Virus record (IMG/VR): IMGVR_UViG_3300049225_000425
Span: 1-40,369 of that record
Strand: one strand, 5' to 3'
Length of the DNA: 40,369 bases
From: a virus
Below the pieces are notes generated by a model. It saw only the letters and a list, made by a program, of their open reading frames with translations. It was not told the DNA's origin and made no database searches. Numbering within the stretch: the first letter of the stretch is position 1; every line of letters starts with the position of its first letter. The translations under genes were made by a program, and so were the position numbers. Below are positions 17,701 through 27,571 of the stretch, piece after piece.

Positions 17701-20700
17701 TGTATACTTATTCTTGCAGATTGGGTTACTATAGTTTCAGGTTGAACTAAGGAACTAGGATCATAACTACCACTTTTTCTTATTAGTTGTGCATCTACAG
17801 ATACTGCCCCATTTCCAAATACACTAGTCCCTAAATTTACAGTATTTGTTGTAATAGTAGGATTTACTAACGTTCCTGTACCCTGGAATCCAGATATAAG
17901 AGGGTTAGCGTTTGTCAGCGGATTATTTGGATTTTTATTACCAAATCCAGGAACACTATCAGTACAAAAAGTGATAACTTGGGATGGGGCTTGTGTATTA
18001 CTTACTGTCCATCTTAGAACTACCCTCATATTTTTTATTTGATAATCAACTAAATTACTAGGAAAATTTGTCCCTTTTACTATAGGTTTATAACAATTAA
18101 TTGAATCCCAAGGCTGAACTGCAAATGTGTATTGGCCTAGGGTATTTTGTGAGGCCGCAAAATTATTATTCATACTACCTGTAAATCTCCATACACCTGT
18201 ACTTCCATCTTCTACTACATATCTACCTCCAGTACCATTTGCGATAATGGGATCAGATGTTGAAATTAAAAGATTTCTTTCATATCCTTGAGTAAAAGTT
18301 CCTTGGGTTGTTGATACTGTATTATTAAAATTTGCTAAATCAGTTAATTGAGTATTTAAACCTCCTAAATTTGGATTAATACCATTACCCCCGGATCCAT
18401 CACAAGTAGCAGTTGCATAACAACTTGCAGAAATATTTGTTCCTGTTGGTGCTACAAGATCATACATATAAAGAGCCCTCATGCCTGTAACTTGCATATA
18501 TTGAGGATCTAATATTTGATAATAAATAGCCCATGTATTTGTAGTTAATGTTCTTAACCAATCCCATTTGACTCCTACAGTACCATCTGTATCTTTACGA
18601 CTTGTATTGATACTGGTTGAGCCGTATGGGGAAAAAGTATTAAATACCCACGCGTCATTACTTCCAAGACTATTAAATGATACATCTGTAGGGGTTATAA
18701 CGCTAGGTGGTTGTGCTCTATATTGGAAATTTATACTAGGAAAATACCAATCTAATGAAGAAGTTCCTGCAAATATCATCTGAGGGTGGCCTGCTAAATC
18801 TGTTGTATCTGGTTTTGGGGCAGTAGAGCTATCCCACCATGATGCTGAACCTCCGGGAATTAAATCATTGTAATTTGTATAATATACAGGAGATAATCCT
18901 TCAGTTATATAAGGAGATGGTTCGTATGATGCTGTATTGGCAGGAAATTGTAAAGGACTTAAGAAAAAACCTTGGGGTTCAACATGACCCGTATTATTAC
19001 TCGCACTATGATATACTCCACTTTGTGTAAAATATTGACCTGGGTCTTCTAACCCTGAAGCACTATATGCAAAAGAAAGAGAGAAAAATAAAGGTATATT
19101 TGGGGTTCTGTCTATATTAAATGACCCATGATTAAAATAATCTCCTGTACCATCTAAAACAGCATTAGTAGTAATATTAGACGAACCTGTATTAAATTGA
19201 TTTAATACATCTGTTGTAGGGTTATTTAGAATTGGGTTACCATTTTCATCCCCCCAAAAGAAAATAGTTTGGTTTTGAGAATTTAATTGATTATTCTTAA
19301 ATGAATTTTGTGAATTAGCATCAATTGTTGATTGAATTTTATAATTACCTCTAGCTTCTACAACAGTCCAATCTTCTGATCCTCCATTAATAGATCCTGT
19401 TATATTAGCATCCCCACCAAATGGGTTAATAGTTAAAATTGTATTTCCAGCATTACTAGTAACTCCTATTACAAAATATTCTGAAGCTACTCTACTATTT
19501 GGTAAATTAGAATCTGGGAATATTATTTCAATTTTTGTACCAGGGAATATATAATCCCCAACTAAATTTCCACCTAAATCAACATTAGAAAGTTTTATAA
19601 GTACAACTCGACTTTCATTAAGACCTTCTAATTCTGTGAAGATTTGGGAAGCTATCCAAGCATCCCCCGGTAATGGGGAATTAGTATTATTAGAAAAATC
19701 TGCAAGGTCTGTTGCTCCTTGTAATACATTATCAAACCCATAAAATATAGGGTTATATCTAATATTTGTATCTGCTACTGAAAGATAAGGACCACAATCC
19801 GGATTTAAAATACCATCTTCAACTGGTATATAAGAACCACTAAAAATACCATCATAAAATTCTGATTGGTTACTTTTAATAAGTACAGATGAACCAGGAT
19901 ATTTTCCTTCACCCCCACTTGCACTTATATATTGAGAACTACTTTGGTTAAAATTAATACTATTAATTACTGATGATGAAAAAGATTGACTCCAACTTTG
20001 TGTTAAAAAGAATCTATTAGATAACCCAAATACAGATGCTGAAGGAGAAGTATTTAATCCGTTAAATCTTTCAAATGATCCACCAGTACCTCCACTAAAT
20101 TTATATAAAGCAGAACCTTGAGTTGAGTATTGGGGAAAATCTGACGATCCTGAGCTATAGTTTTTAGGTAAATTAACTACTAAACCTTCATAATCATGTA
20201 ATGATGATGTTACTTGTGCAGGTCTTTGTCTGTTTCTTTCTAATATGTGTTGTTTTACTACTACACCAGAAGCTAAACTTGTTCTAGCTGGGGTAAAGTC
20301 TTTGATCATTTTAAATAATGAATTATCAAAGAATTTAATTAATCTAATAAAATCAACTATATCATACCCTCGAATATATTTTTCAAAATATGCATCTCTT
20401 AATCTATCTAAATCTGGGTATGAATCTAATGATGAAGATATAAATCTTGGATCTCCTATATAATCTCCTAAGTTAAAATATCCTAATTGTGCATTAATGT
20501 CATCGTTTATTTGGTTTGATGGTGAAAATGCTACTTCTAAATAATTTACATTTGGGGTATAACTTTGGCTTACAAAGGAATGTTGTTGAATAGACTCTAT
20601 TGGAGATATAACATCACTATTTGTATTAGAAATTGTAGCTTCAGATGAAGTTGGTGTTTGGAAACCATAAGGTGCTTCAGCTAAAATTAAATTTTCAGTT

Positions 20701-23552
20701 TGTATTTTATTTGTAATTCTATTTTTTATACCTGCTGGTACTTGATCTTGGTATATAAATTCTTTATTTTCTACATATAATTTTTCACCTTTAGATTGTG
20801 GTAATTGAATAAAATAATCACTAGTACCATTACTAAATGATTGTGTAATCTGTACTGCTGATCCTGTTACTCTAGGGTGAATAGATGTTGGTGCTATATT
20901 AGGTATACCAAGAAGGGTACGGTCTCTACTTAATTGACTACCCAAAGCAGCTCTAAACATTAATTCATCAGGTGTACTATTAACTGTATTGCCTTCAGCA
21001 GAATAAGGGTTTAAAGTATAATCAAAGAATTTACTTTCGCTAACCATAACATTTGGGGCAAACATTCTATATTCTTGGAATGATCCCGAAAAAGGTTGGT
21101 ATACTGTACTATTAATGGTTCTATTTACTGATAAATTTAAAGCTGCAAAATCTGATCTTTCCCATGATCTACTATCTAAAGCAATTTTTGTTTCTGACCC
21201 ACTAAATCCAACTTTACCATCAATTTTATTAGCAGCAAATAAAGATGCTGAAACAGTTGAACTAGCTCCACCTATTCCACTCCCAGTATAAGTAAGTTGT
21301 ATTGACCACCAATCTTCATTAAAGAAAGGGGCAAATACACTACAAGTTACATCAGAATTGTATGCTAAATCTGGGTAAAATTTTAAAGTACCCCAAGTAT
21401 CATAAGGACTAGCTATAGACCCTGAATAAGAACCTGTTGTAAACCCTGATCCAGTATATTCTAAAACAACAGCCGCCCCTAATGAGTTAAAAGAATTTGT
21501 AGATCTATCACTTACCCATAAAAGTTGATTATCTCTAATATCGGGGGATGGTTGATTATTTGGACCTGTTGGTATAGGAGCAGATTTAAATCTAAATTGA
21601 ACTGTACCTGGGGAGTATCCTGCTTGCCCAGTTGTTTGTGGGATAAAATCATTATTAGGAGTAAATGAAGAAGTTAAATACTTAGTTGCATTTTCTCCTG
21701 TATCAAATGCATAATTAAATACATTTTGTTTTAGATCCCAATCTTGAGATTCATTTCTATCTTTACCCCCAAATTCACTAATTCTTAAAATAGTATCTGG
21801 TATTCCATAAGAAGTAATTAATGCTCTTATACCAGCTACTGTACCTTTAGTTTTAAGTAAATATGGTATGTTATGGTAAATTCGTTTATATAATTGTTTT
21901 TGAACATCATTTAATGGGACTATATCATTTGAAGAAGATATTTGAGTATTTACGTACTCATACCCAGAAGGTATAGCTAAATCACCATTTCCATCTACAA
22001 CTGAACCAGTTATTTCGGGGAATGGGAATGTGCTGCCCGAAGGAGTTAATCCTAAAAAGGCTGTAAATAAGTCGTTCGTATTAAAATTACTAGCATATAA
22101 TTTTACACCAAAATCTCTAATAGCATCTGCTACTAAATCTTTAGCAATACCATATTCTAAACGATTATCTGCATCAAATTTATTTGAAATATCTTTTGTA
22201 TAAACCCAAACATTATCATAATATTGGGCAACCATATCAACAAACAATTCATATCCTTCATTTGCGGGGTCATCTCTTAAATATTCTGGGATAGACCAAT
22301 ATAGCCAATTTTTATTATCTTGGTCATAATTAGAAGCTGATAGTGCTTGTCCTCCATAATAAGGGGCTCCTACTGTTGCATTACCTATCCATTCTAAAAC
22401 TTCAGTACTTCCTGTTGAATATAGTACAAAAGGGGGTTCTGTATTTTGTTTAGGATATGAAAACTGAGATCCACTATTAAAATATAGAAACGATTCATAA
22501 CCATCAAAGTTTTTTATAACATTATCAATTCGACTTGTTAATTGGGCTTTACTTGAACTATAAGATACAGTATTAATAGTACCACTATTTATTTCATTTA
22601 AAAAACCTGAAATTTGGTTACTAGCTGATTCAATTAATCCTACTTTGTAATAAAAATTTTCTAAACGAATTTTAGCAGAACTAAAATGTACAAAATTTGA
22701 ATAATTTTCATAATTAACATTTATATCAATTTCTTTTTGGTTTAAAAGATTTTTGATTTGATTAATCGAACTTGTTACATCAGATTGTAATAAAGTATTA
22801 AAGGAAAAAGATTCACCACCAGTTGAAGTTTCTTGGGTAACATTTAAATTATAATTTGGACCCGCTATATAAGTAAAATCATCTTCTACAATAGGTACAA
22901 ATGGAAAATTTAATTCATAAGCTTGGGGTAAAGATAATTCTTCAACTACCCACAATTCATCTTTAATATTAAAATTAGAAGGTAAGGGTTCATACAACTT
23001 AATTAAAATTGTAGGATCTATTCCTTCTTCTGTTTCTAACTTAATGTTATTGGCAATTACTGTTTGATTATTACCAAAGTTTAAGTAAAAGTCAACAAAA
23101 TAATCAGCTGTTTCTCTGTATTGGATAAAAGAATTAGATGAAGATATTATTAAATCATTATTAATAACATTACTATCTAATCTAATTTCGGTTCTATCAG
23201 AAGATATATTAGATATAAAATATTTTTGAGATAAATCCGATGATAATCTTTTTCTATAAAAATTATATAAAATATTATATGTACCTAAATCATACCCTGA
23301 ATTTTCTAGGTCTTTTTGTGGGTCTAAAATTACATCCCCATCTCTAATATCATATCCTACTAAAGGGATAGTTGTCCCTGGGTATATTAAATTTTGGTTT
23401 TGGTCATAAACATAATATTCAATATAATCTGTACCTTGTGAAAATACCGTATCTAACTGTGACTGGATAATCAGTTCGGAGTCTGAATTTGAATAGGTTT
23501 GGTATTCAAATGTGTTTGGATCTAATAGTTGAATTGTTATATCTTGAGCCAT
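14796..23552 (-). CDS. Giant (2918-residue) virion structural protein
   Basis: The largest gene here, about a fifth of the window. The N-terminus, MAQDITIQLLDPNTFEYQTY, leads into beta-rich segments; a helical part near residues 430-510 contains YELFVDMVAQYYDNVWVYTK and RLEYGIAKDLVADAIRDFG; further on are YGIPDTILRISEFGGKDRN and, near 1090-1120, FDNSLFKMIKDFTPARTSL followed by KQHILERNRQRPAQ. The remaining 1700 residues are mostly Ser/Asn/Thr-rich strands with several globular repeats. There is no signal peptide or obvious enzyme motif. Its position after the gp6-like gene and two intermediates corresponds to gp7-gp10 of T4, so a giant baseplate wedge or periphery protein is the best guess. 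No frameshift is visible. Shadow frames on the other strand are not genes. Confidence 0.82.
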   Translation of the reverse strand: MAQDITIQLLDPNTFEYQTYSNSDSELIIQSQLDTVFSQGTDYIEYYVYDQNQNLIYPGTTIPLVGYDIRDGDVILDPQKDLENSGYDLGTYNILYNFYRKRLSSDLSQKYFISNISSDRTEIRLDSNVINNDLIISSSNSFIQYRETADYFVDFYLNFGNNQTVIANNIKLETEEGIDPTILIKLYEPLPSNFNIKDELWVVEELSLPQAYELNFPFVPIVEDDFTYIAGPNYNLNVTQETSTGGESFSFNTLLQSDVTSSINQIKNLLNQKEIDINVNYENYSNFVHFSSAKIRLENFYYKVGLIESASNQISGFLNEINSGTINTVSYSSSKAQLTSRIDNVIKNFDGYESFLYFNSGSQFSYPKQNTEPPFVLYSTGSTEVLEWIGNATVGAPYYGGQALSASNYDQDNKNWLYWSIPEYLRDDPANEGYELFVDMVAQYYDNVWVYTKDISNKFDADNRLEYGIAKDLVADAIRDFGVKLYASNFNTNDLFTAFLGLTPSGSTFPFPEITGSVVDGNGDLAIPSGYEYVNTQISSSNDIVPLNDVQKQLYKRIYHNIPYLLKTKGTVAGIRALITSYGIPDTILRISEFGGKDRNESQDWDLKQNVFNYAFDTGENATKYLTSSFTPNNDFIPQTTGQAGYSPGTVQFRFKSAPIPTGPNNQPSPDIRDNQLLWVSDRSTNSFNSLGAAVVLEYTGSGFTTGSYSGSIASPYDTWGTLKFYPDLAYNSDVTCSVFAPFFNEDWWSIQLTYTGSGIGGASSTVSASLFAANKIDGKVGFSGSETKIALDSRSWERSDFAALNLSVNRTINSTVYQPFSGSFQEYRMFAPNVMVSESKFFDYTLNPYSAEGNTVNSTPDELMFRAALGSQLSRDRTLLGIPNIAPTSIHPRVTGSAVQITQSFSNGTSDYFIQLPQSKGEKLYVENKEFIYQDQVPAGIKNRITNKIQTENLILAEAPYGFQTPTSSEATISNTNSDVISPIESIQQHSFVSQSYTPNVNYLEVAFSPSNQINDDINAQLGYFNLGDYIGDPRFISSSLDSYPDLDRLRDAYFEKYIRGYDIVDFIRLIKFFDNSLFKMIKDFTPARTSLASGVVVKQHILERNRQRPAQVTSSLHDYEGLVVNLPKNYSSGSSDFPQYSTQGSALYKFSGGTGGSFERFNGLNTSPSASVFGLSNRFFLTQSWSQSFSSSVINSINFNQSSSQYISASGGEGKYPGSSVLIKSNQSEFYDGIFSGSYIPVEDGILNPDCGPYLSVADTNIRYNPIFYGFDNVLQGATDLADFSNNTNSPLPGDAWIASQIFTELEGLNESRVVLIKLSNVDLGGNLVGDYIFPGTKIEIIFPDSNLPNSRVASEYFVIGVTSNAGNTILTINPFGGDANITGSINGGSEDWTVVEARGNYKIQSTIDANSQNSFKNNQLNSQNQTIFFWGDENGNPILNNPTTDVLNQFNTGSSNITTNAVLDGTGDYFNHGSFNIDRTPNIPLFFSLSFAYSASGLEDPGQYFTQSGVYHSASNNTGHVEPQGFFLSPLQFPANTASYEPSPYITEGLSPVYYTNYNDLIPGGSASWWDSSTAPKPDTTDLAGHPQMIFAGTSSLDWYFPSINFQYRAQPPSVITPTDVSFNSLGSNDAWVFNTFSPYGSTSINTSRKDTDGTVGVKWDWLRTLTTNTWAIYYQILDPQYMQVTGMRALYMYDLVAPTGTNISASCYATATCDGSGGNGINPNLGGLNTQLTDLANFNNTVSTTQGTFTQGYERNLLISTSDPIIANGTGGRYVVEDGSTGVWRFTGSMNNNFAASQNTLGQYTFAVQPWDSINCYKPIVKGTNFPSNLVDYQIKNMRVVLRWTVSNTQAPSQVITFCTDSVPGFGNKNPNNPLTNANPLISGFQGTGTLVNPTITTNTVNLGTSVFGNGAVSVDAQLIRKSGSYDPSSLVQPETIVTQSARISIHLPPGQGSTWLNVNGTFNDSPFLNIKHDFDQGAFIDKGSTRNDEGDIYYIKYKFSKYLPQNTPARGVQPEIRFIGAPNPLNTDEKLIISQSVLNTVTPLELTGSVGVFQGKANDNSALGPPIFQELFLETDDTESIGRVSITGSLNLFNQSYNLNDAFRVNLNVNKNPQFGLDITEYSMSIYNSSSIWSPFNDTSKMSNANLNLEPGNYRVPAVTDFIVETFYGNGVLPFQFAVDCQPLLNNYNTQRPNPYLEDVDYNYQSTTLFYSSSLAPVNIKQIISGSATRATVPVSNYTQFASILNKYNGSKSTSRELNVWNIGDTGTFGKLPTIELRDAYFGYFNDLDDPYPNINGLTRVNLNYLIDEQGNALPPSLNELSIDTFEAVFPNSTLGKIAAKSGESKYKTLGTPSSIERTMQYVSPILYTQNSSNNYSNLIPLSGSGYISQYDNGDENDVLFTRFTARGTASIDTSSPQQYVDYYLNPSEDITYSTQNDFDPYYLDPTRGPAVYYTASTNINPYIIANQDLPSSQIVSLQSSFVTSFVSETRYVRDELRFELHMYSSGSFEGSEWQGEEERPFNLEDIECKVYTDDGRVKNIGSVLGYGWFDMTNIIKYVTVRRRGTIADYLKRWRFKRWIYSKVPVPTGGIKCTVDWEMYETLYDLGLWRSSLYEVKALEWIITANSGKYTIKGDDLINWRIKGGFKPAKSGYRQGYFFPLDYEGSYTAISLQGQGANDYLMSEINTAEAPFWDFGLPTNDSLYNGFDQTVLVMMSPNINEAYGTDFRQGDLPYFPGQSDYFPGGVEPANTAFDPIESTILLQEGDEIRFNNNENYTYKIIKVFSPQENIVNGTARLKIILNGPVDRSINKDFFLVRRPVVNPNSLYLDLPFPYESLASSSISQIIQPTSSFALTESFFTPDASEDGFYTASLSSLEVATTPGILYPDFPTDYLVQSASMIVNDLISKGIIES

Positions 23553-23561
23553 ATATTTTTA

Positions 23562-24107
23562 TTAATATCCCCCTCCACCACCTGATGAAGTTCCTCCACT
23601 TAAATTACTAATACTTGAATCTCCTTCAGAATCAGATGGAGTATTTTGTGAAGCATTAGTATTCTCAGAAAGAGTAGTATTAGTTTGTATTAAATTTTCA
23701 TTTGCCTTTTTAAGTTCATCTTCAAAAACAGCTAATGCTTCATTAGTTTGAGAATCATCTACAATTTTTGCTTCTGTTCTTATACTTTGCATTTGGGCTG
23801 ATAGGAGATCACTTCTTAATTGAGCGATTTCTGCTTGTAAAGCTTCAATTTCTTCATTTACTTCATTAAAATTAATATACTCACCACTAGTTTTAACTAA
23901 ATATTCATGTGAATTAGTTTCACCTAGAGCCGGTATATCATAAAAAAGAGAGTTGTATAATCCAAAGAATTCTTCAACAGTTGGTTGAACTTGTTGATCT
24001 TCTGTTATTGAAGCAACACCTAATTCATTAAAACTAGTATCAATAGTCTTAATATATTCTGCTTTGTTAAAGACATCTTTAATTAAATCTAATCTTTCTT
24101 CTCCCAT
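23562..24107 (-). CDS. Coiled-coil protein, probable baseplate-associated
   Basis: A 181-residue protein. Residues 1-75 form a mixed domain (MGEERLDLIKDVFNKAEYIKT, then FFGLYNSLFYDIPALGE). Residues about 78-150 are a predicted coiled coil (NEEIEALQAEIAQLRSDLLSAQMQ, shown here in pieces: EEIEALQAEIAQLRSDLL and FEDELKKANENLIQ). The tail is low-complexity Ser/Gly ending GGTSSGGGGGY. A coiled coil with a glycine tail suits a linker or trimerisation part. Its start overlaps the stop of the preceding baseplate gene by one base and it is 9 bases ahead of the giant structural gene, so it may assemble with it. Confidence 0.7.
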   Translation of the reverse strand: MGEERLDLIKDVFNKAEYIKTIDTSFNELGVASITEDQQVQPTVEEFFGLYNSLFYDIPALGETNSHEYLVKTSGEYINFNEVNEEIEALQAEIAQLRSDLLSAQMQSIRTEAKIVDDSQTNEALAVFEDELKKANENLIQTNTTLSENTNASQNTPSDSEGDSSISNLSGGTSSGGGGGY

Positions 24108-25273
24108 TATCTATTAATAACTTTAAAATAATAATTATCATCTTTTACTATTGTACTACCACTAATAGTTGTTTGAATTAAAATTTTATAATATCTTTCT
24201 GGTTGTAACCCATTCATATAAATATCAAAATAATTACTTTGGTTATCACAACTTATCTTTGTAAATTCGGGATCAAATTCAATCAATGTTTCATTTGTAT
24301 CTAGATCTTTAACAGAATAAAGTGAATTATTAGGTAAATAATGATTTTGAGTATCTAAAGATGAAGTTAAAAACGTTCTAGTTGGAAAATCAGGTCTAAC
24401 ATTTAATCTAAACCTATTTATACTTTCACTATAAAATATTCCTGGGTTACTATCTAAGGCAACAAATAAATCTGTTGTTTGTATTGGAGGTAAACTGCCT
24501 GTTTCAAATATTTGGTCATCCCATTTTATTTCTAAGCATGGTGGGTATATAGTATTTGTATCTACTGAGTAGAATTGCATAATTGGTTGTACAGCATCAG
24601 CTGTATTGAATTCTAATGGGTTTTCCCATTTTACTATAAATCCATTATTTTCTATGTCAAGATAATTTCCTATATTATTTGAACTGGAATACCATACTTT
24701 AACAATATCTGTAACTGGAGCGTTTAAATCTTTTTGGGATCTTAAAGTAAAAGATTGTGTTACTTCTAAATTAGTATTATAAGGATCATTTGATCCTGTA
24801 TACCAAGTAGCGCCACCTTGATTTTGGCTCCCTGACCATGAAGCTGTTACATAAGGTCCCCAACTTGCCAAATCCCAATATGCTGCTCCAGTACCGACGG
24901 ATCCAGAAAATGTTCTTGCTGTCCAACTTACTCCATTAACTGTTGCTGGAGAATCTAGGTAAGTTCCTGTTCCATTATTCCATGAACCTGATACAGGATA
25001 TATTTCTAAATTGGTATTAAAATCAACTCCTTGAGCATTAGCTATAAAACATTTTAAACTACTAGAAAATTGAGTACCTCCTACTCTATGATTAACAATA
25101 CTATTAATTTCATTTTGGTCAAATTCAACTAAATACCTAAATACTTGAGGAAGTGGGTTAATGTTTACATTTAAATTTCCAACTTCAATTATAGGATCTA
25201 TCCCTGTATTCATATAAGGATAAAATGAATATATTGTAGCGTCTTGTAAAGGAAATAATTTATATACTGCCAT
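24107..25273 (-). CDS. Baseplate-associated structural protein, DNRLRE-like N-terminus
   Basis: A 388-residue protein beginning MAVYKLFPLQDATIYSFYPYMNTG, a pattern like the start of DNRLRE-type beta-sandwich domains (DATI-S, then NTG and a beta strand such as IEVGNLNV). The middle is rich in Trp/Ser/Gly (WNNGTGTYLDSPATVNGVSW, ATWYTGSNDPYNTN). The last 120 residues look like an Ig-like fold ending KILIQTTISGSTIVKDDNYYFKV. It lies directly after the gp6-like gene (12 bases) and before the coiled-coil protein, where T4 has gp7/gp8, but no T4 homologue can be named. It is likely a wedge-attached structural part. Confidence 0.72.
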   Translation of the reverse strand: MAVYKLFPLQDATIYSFYPYMNTGIDPIIEVGNLNVNINPLPQVFRYLVEFDQNEINSIVNHRVGGTQFSSSLKCFIANAQGVDFNTNLEIYPVSGSWNNGTGTYLDSPATVNGVSWTARTFSGSVGTGAAYWDLASWGPYVTASWSGSQNQGGATWYTGSNDPYNTNLEVTQSFTLRSQKDLNAPVTDIVKVWYSSSNNIGNYLDIENNGFIVKWENPLEFNTADAVQPIMQFYSVDTNTIYPPCLEIKWDDQIFETGSLPPIQTTDLFVALDSNPGIFYSESINRFRLNVRPDFPTRTFLTSSLDTQNHYLPNNSLYSVKDLDTNETLIEFDPEFTKISCDNQSNYFDIYMNGLQPERYYKILIQTTISGSTIVKDDNYYFKVINR

Positions 25274-25284
25274 AATTTTTTATT

Positions 25285-27159
25285 TTAATACCCCCCTATT
25301 GAATTAAATGTTCCTGTTCCTAATGATATAACTTTACCTTTAATATCAGTTTGTGGGTATTTTATTTCAAATATACTAGGGTCTAAAGAAGGGTATATAA
25401 TACCACTTTGAGTAGCCCCTTTAATATCATATGCATATTGAGAATACCCACTATTTGTACCTGCTTTATTAGAAATTAATATACTTTGAACAGTCTGAAC
25501 TCCAGGTATATTATCTAATAATACTGAAATTTCTGAAATTATAATTGGTTGGTTTATCTGCCAATTATTTATATTAAAATATCCTTGTAAAGCTGTTATA
25601 CATCTAGCTAACACATCACTATTATTAAAGTTAGGTAATGTTACTATTTCAAAGTCACAACTTATATTAATAATAAAAGCATTTTTTATATTAACAGTAT
25701 CCCCTATCATTCTATATTGATTAAGGTAAGTTTGTAAATTACTTTTTATAGTATCAGAAGATATCACTAATTTACTATTTGTATCATAAGCTAATACATA
25801 TAAATCTAAAATAGTATCAGGATCTTTTACACTAGGTTTTGTTGTATATGCTTTAGCAATATCTCCATATTTTGAAGGCATACTTAAAGCTCTAACTAAA
25901 TAATCATCTGCTGTAACATTTCTTTGTTGAGTGTTAAAATTAGATAATGAATTTTGTCTAATTTCTTCAATAGTATCACCATCACTTCCCCCTGATGCTG
26001 CTGTTGGGTTATTAACTGCTAAAGAGTTAAAAACAAATTGAGCAATTGAAGTATTATTTAAATTTGAATTTTTAAATAAACTATTATTCGTATTAAGGGT
26101 ATTAATTGAATTTGCTTCTACATTTGACCTTACTCCTCCTCCTGTTAAATACCTTACTGTTAGAGTAGTATTACTTGGAGCTGTTCCATAAGTATTTGTA
26201 AATACAAAATTAGTTGGTGAATAAGCAGTTGTTAATTTACTTTGACCAAAGGGTAACCCAAGTCCTACGTTATCGGGATTTGGAGTAACTTGTTCATCTA
26301 TTTGTAATGCATTACCTGAACCAAATTGGATTTGTAAGGTTGTTTCATTTAAAAATCTAGTAACAAATCTTCTATTTGTTGATTTAGTTCTTAATATATA
26401 AGGAGCATCTCCATTTTGATAATTATTTGGGTCATTAGTATTAGTATTTTCAATATTATCATACACTAAATCTTGTCCTAAATAATCTACTTCATAATAT
26501 TGATTACCATCACTATCAAAAATATCGATTATACCACCAATATTACTAGCATTAATTTCTATGGTTGGAAATTGTTGATATGCTCCAATAGTATAATCTA
26601 ATGTTTGAATTATCCCTGAAGATGCTTTACGTGTTTTCTTAAGTAAATAATATGTTGGTTCTCCTCCTGATATCTGAGAAATGGATACTTCTGTAGGGTC
26701 TGAAGAAGAAGAAATAGAAAAATCAATTGCCTCATTTATAACAAATGAAGAACCATTTTGAGTAGTTGTTGTAGTATTTTCATTTACTATTATACTATAA
26801 TCATAATCTGGGATTATGGTTACCCCTTCTACTTTAGAAGGGACTTGTTGATAAAAATCAAGATCTACTGAGGATAATCCAGTTGCTTTAGGTTTATAAC
26901 TAAACATATAGGCCAAATCATATAAATTATCAAATTGTCTAGCATACTGTAAGTATGTTTCTTGGATTTGATTATCTAAATAAAAAGATAATACGTCACT
27001 TACATAAGCAGCTTGTTCCATAAACATCATCCCAGGAGAAGCAGGACTAAAATCTGTATAAGTATTTGGGAAATAAGTTTGTGAAAAATTAATAAGTTGA
27101 GCTCTAATATCATTAAAGTCCTTATTAATATATGTTATATCTTTATTTAATAATGCCAT
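25285..27159 (-). CDS. gp6: Baseplate wedge protein, gp6/BaseplateJ-like
   Basis: A 624-residue protein. The N-terminus, INKDFNDIRAQLINFSQTYFP and FSPASPGMMFMEQAAYVSDVLSFYLDNQ (in pieces: ASPGMMFMEQAAYVSDVL), is the classic start of the T4 gp6/BaseplateJ family. Around residues 370-430 is AASGGSDGDTIEEIRQNSL and VTADDYLVRALSMPSKYG, the GG-D-E-R-N and RN-A-T-x-x-D-Y signatures of the J domain. gp6 forms the ring that holds baseplate wedges together. Its ATG overlaps the stop of the gp25-like gene by one base, the usual partner in this complex. Confidence 0.92.
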   Translation of the reverse strand: MALLNKDITYINKDFNDIRAQLINFSQTYFPNTYTDFSPASPGMMFMEQAAYVSDVLSFYLDNQIQETYLQYARQFDNLYDLAYMFSYKPKATGLSSVDLDFYQQVPSKVEGVTIIPDYDYSIIVNENTTTTTQNGSSFVINEAIDFSISSSSDPTEVSISQISGGEPTYYLLKKTRKASSGIIQTLDYTIGAYQQFPTIEINASNIGGIIDIFDSDGNQYYEVDYLGQDLVYDNIENTNTNDPNNYQNGDAPYILRTKSTNRRFVTRFLNETTLQIQFGSGNALQIDEQVTPNPDNVGLGLPFGQSKLTTAYSPTNFVFTNTYGTAPSNTTLTVRYLTGGGVRSNVEANSINTLNTNNSLFKNSNLNNTSIAQFVFNSLAVNNPTAASGGSDGDTIEEIRQNSLSNFNTQQRNVTADDYLVRALSMPSKYGDIAKAYTTKPSVKDPDTILDLYVLAYDTNSKLVISSDTIKSNLQTYLNQYRMIGDTVNIKNAFIINISCDFEIVTLPNFNNSDVLARCITALQGYFNINNWQINQPIIISEISVLLDNIPGVQTVQSILISNKAGTNSGYSQYAYDIKGATQSGIIYPSLDPSIFEIKYPQTDIKGKVISLGTGTFNSIGGY

Positions 27160-27566
27160 TATCTAAAGTTTAATTCTAAAGTATCATTTATACCTGTGTT
27201 AGGAATGTTATATGTTATTTTTATTTGGATTGTATTTACATCAATGCTTCTTAATACTTCTACTTCTTCAACATTTATATTAGAAAAATTTTCATTAAGT
27301 TTAGTTTGAACATCTTCTTTTATAAAATCTAGATTACCAGTTTCTATTTGAGTAAAAATATATTTTCTTAAACCAGCCCCAAATAAAGGATTTTCAATTC
27401 TTTCTCCAGGGTTAGTTAAAAAATAGTTAATTAAATTATTTTTAATAGCATCTTTAGTTTGATAATTAGGTTGGAATACCCCCGGGTTGCTAAAAGGTAA
27501 GTTAACACCAATAGCTACTCTAGGGCGTAAATCGTTAGGATATACTCTTCTTGCTCCAAATGCCAT
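27159..27566 (-). CDS. gp25: Baseplate wedge protein, gp25-like
   Basis: A 135-residue protein with the gp25/W family pattern: KDAIKNNLINYFLTNPGERI, then ENPLFGAGLRKYIFTQ, and a C-terminal strand set VDVNTIQIKITYNIP-like. The L-T-N-P-G-E-R and FG-x-x-L elements are the best-conserved parts of this family, which caps the sheath-baseplate junction and has a lysozyme-like fold without lysozyme activity. T4 gp25 is 132 residues, the same length. It overlaps the gp6-like gene by one base. Confidence 0.93.
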   Translation of the reverse strand: MAFGARRVYPNDLRPRVAIGVNLPFSNPGVFQPNYQTKDAIKNNLINYFLTNPGERIENPLFGAGLRKYIFTQIETGNLDFIKEDVQTKLNENFSNINVEEVEVLRSIDVNTIQIKITYNIPNTGINDTLELNFR

Positions 27567-27571
27567 AATTA

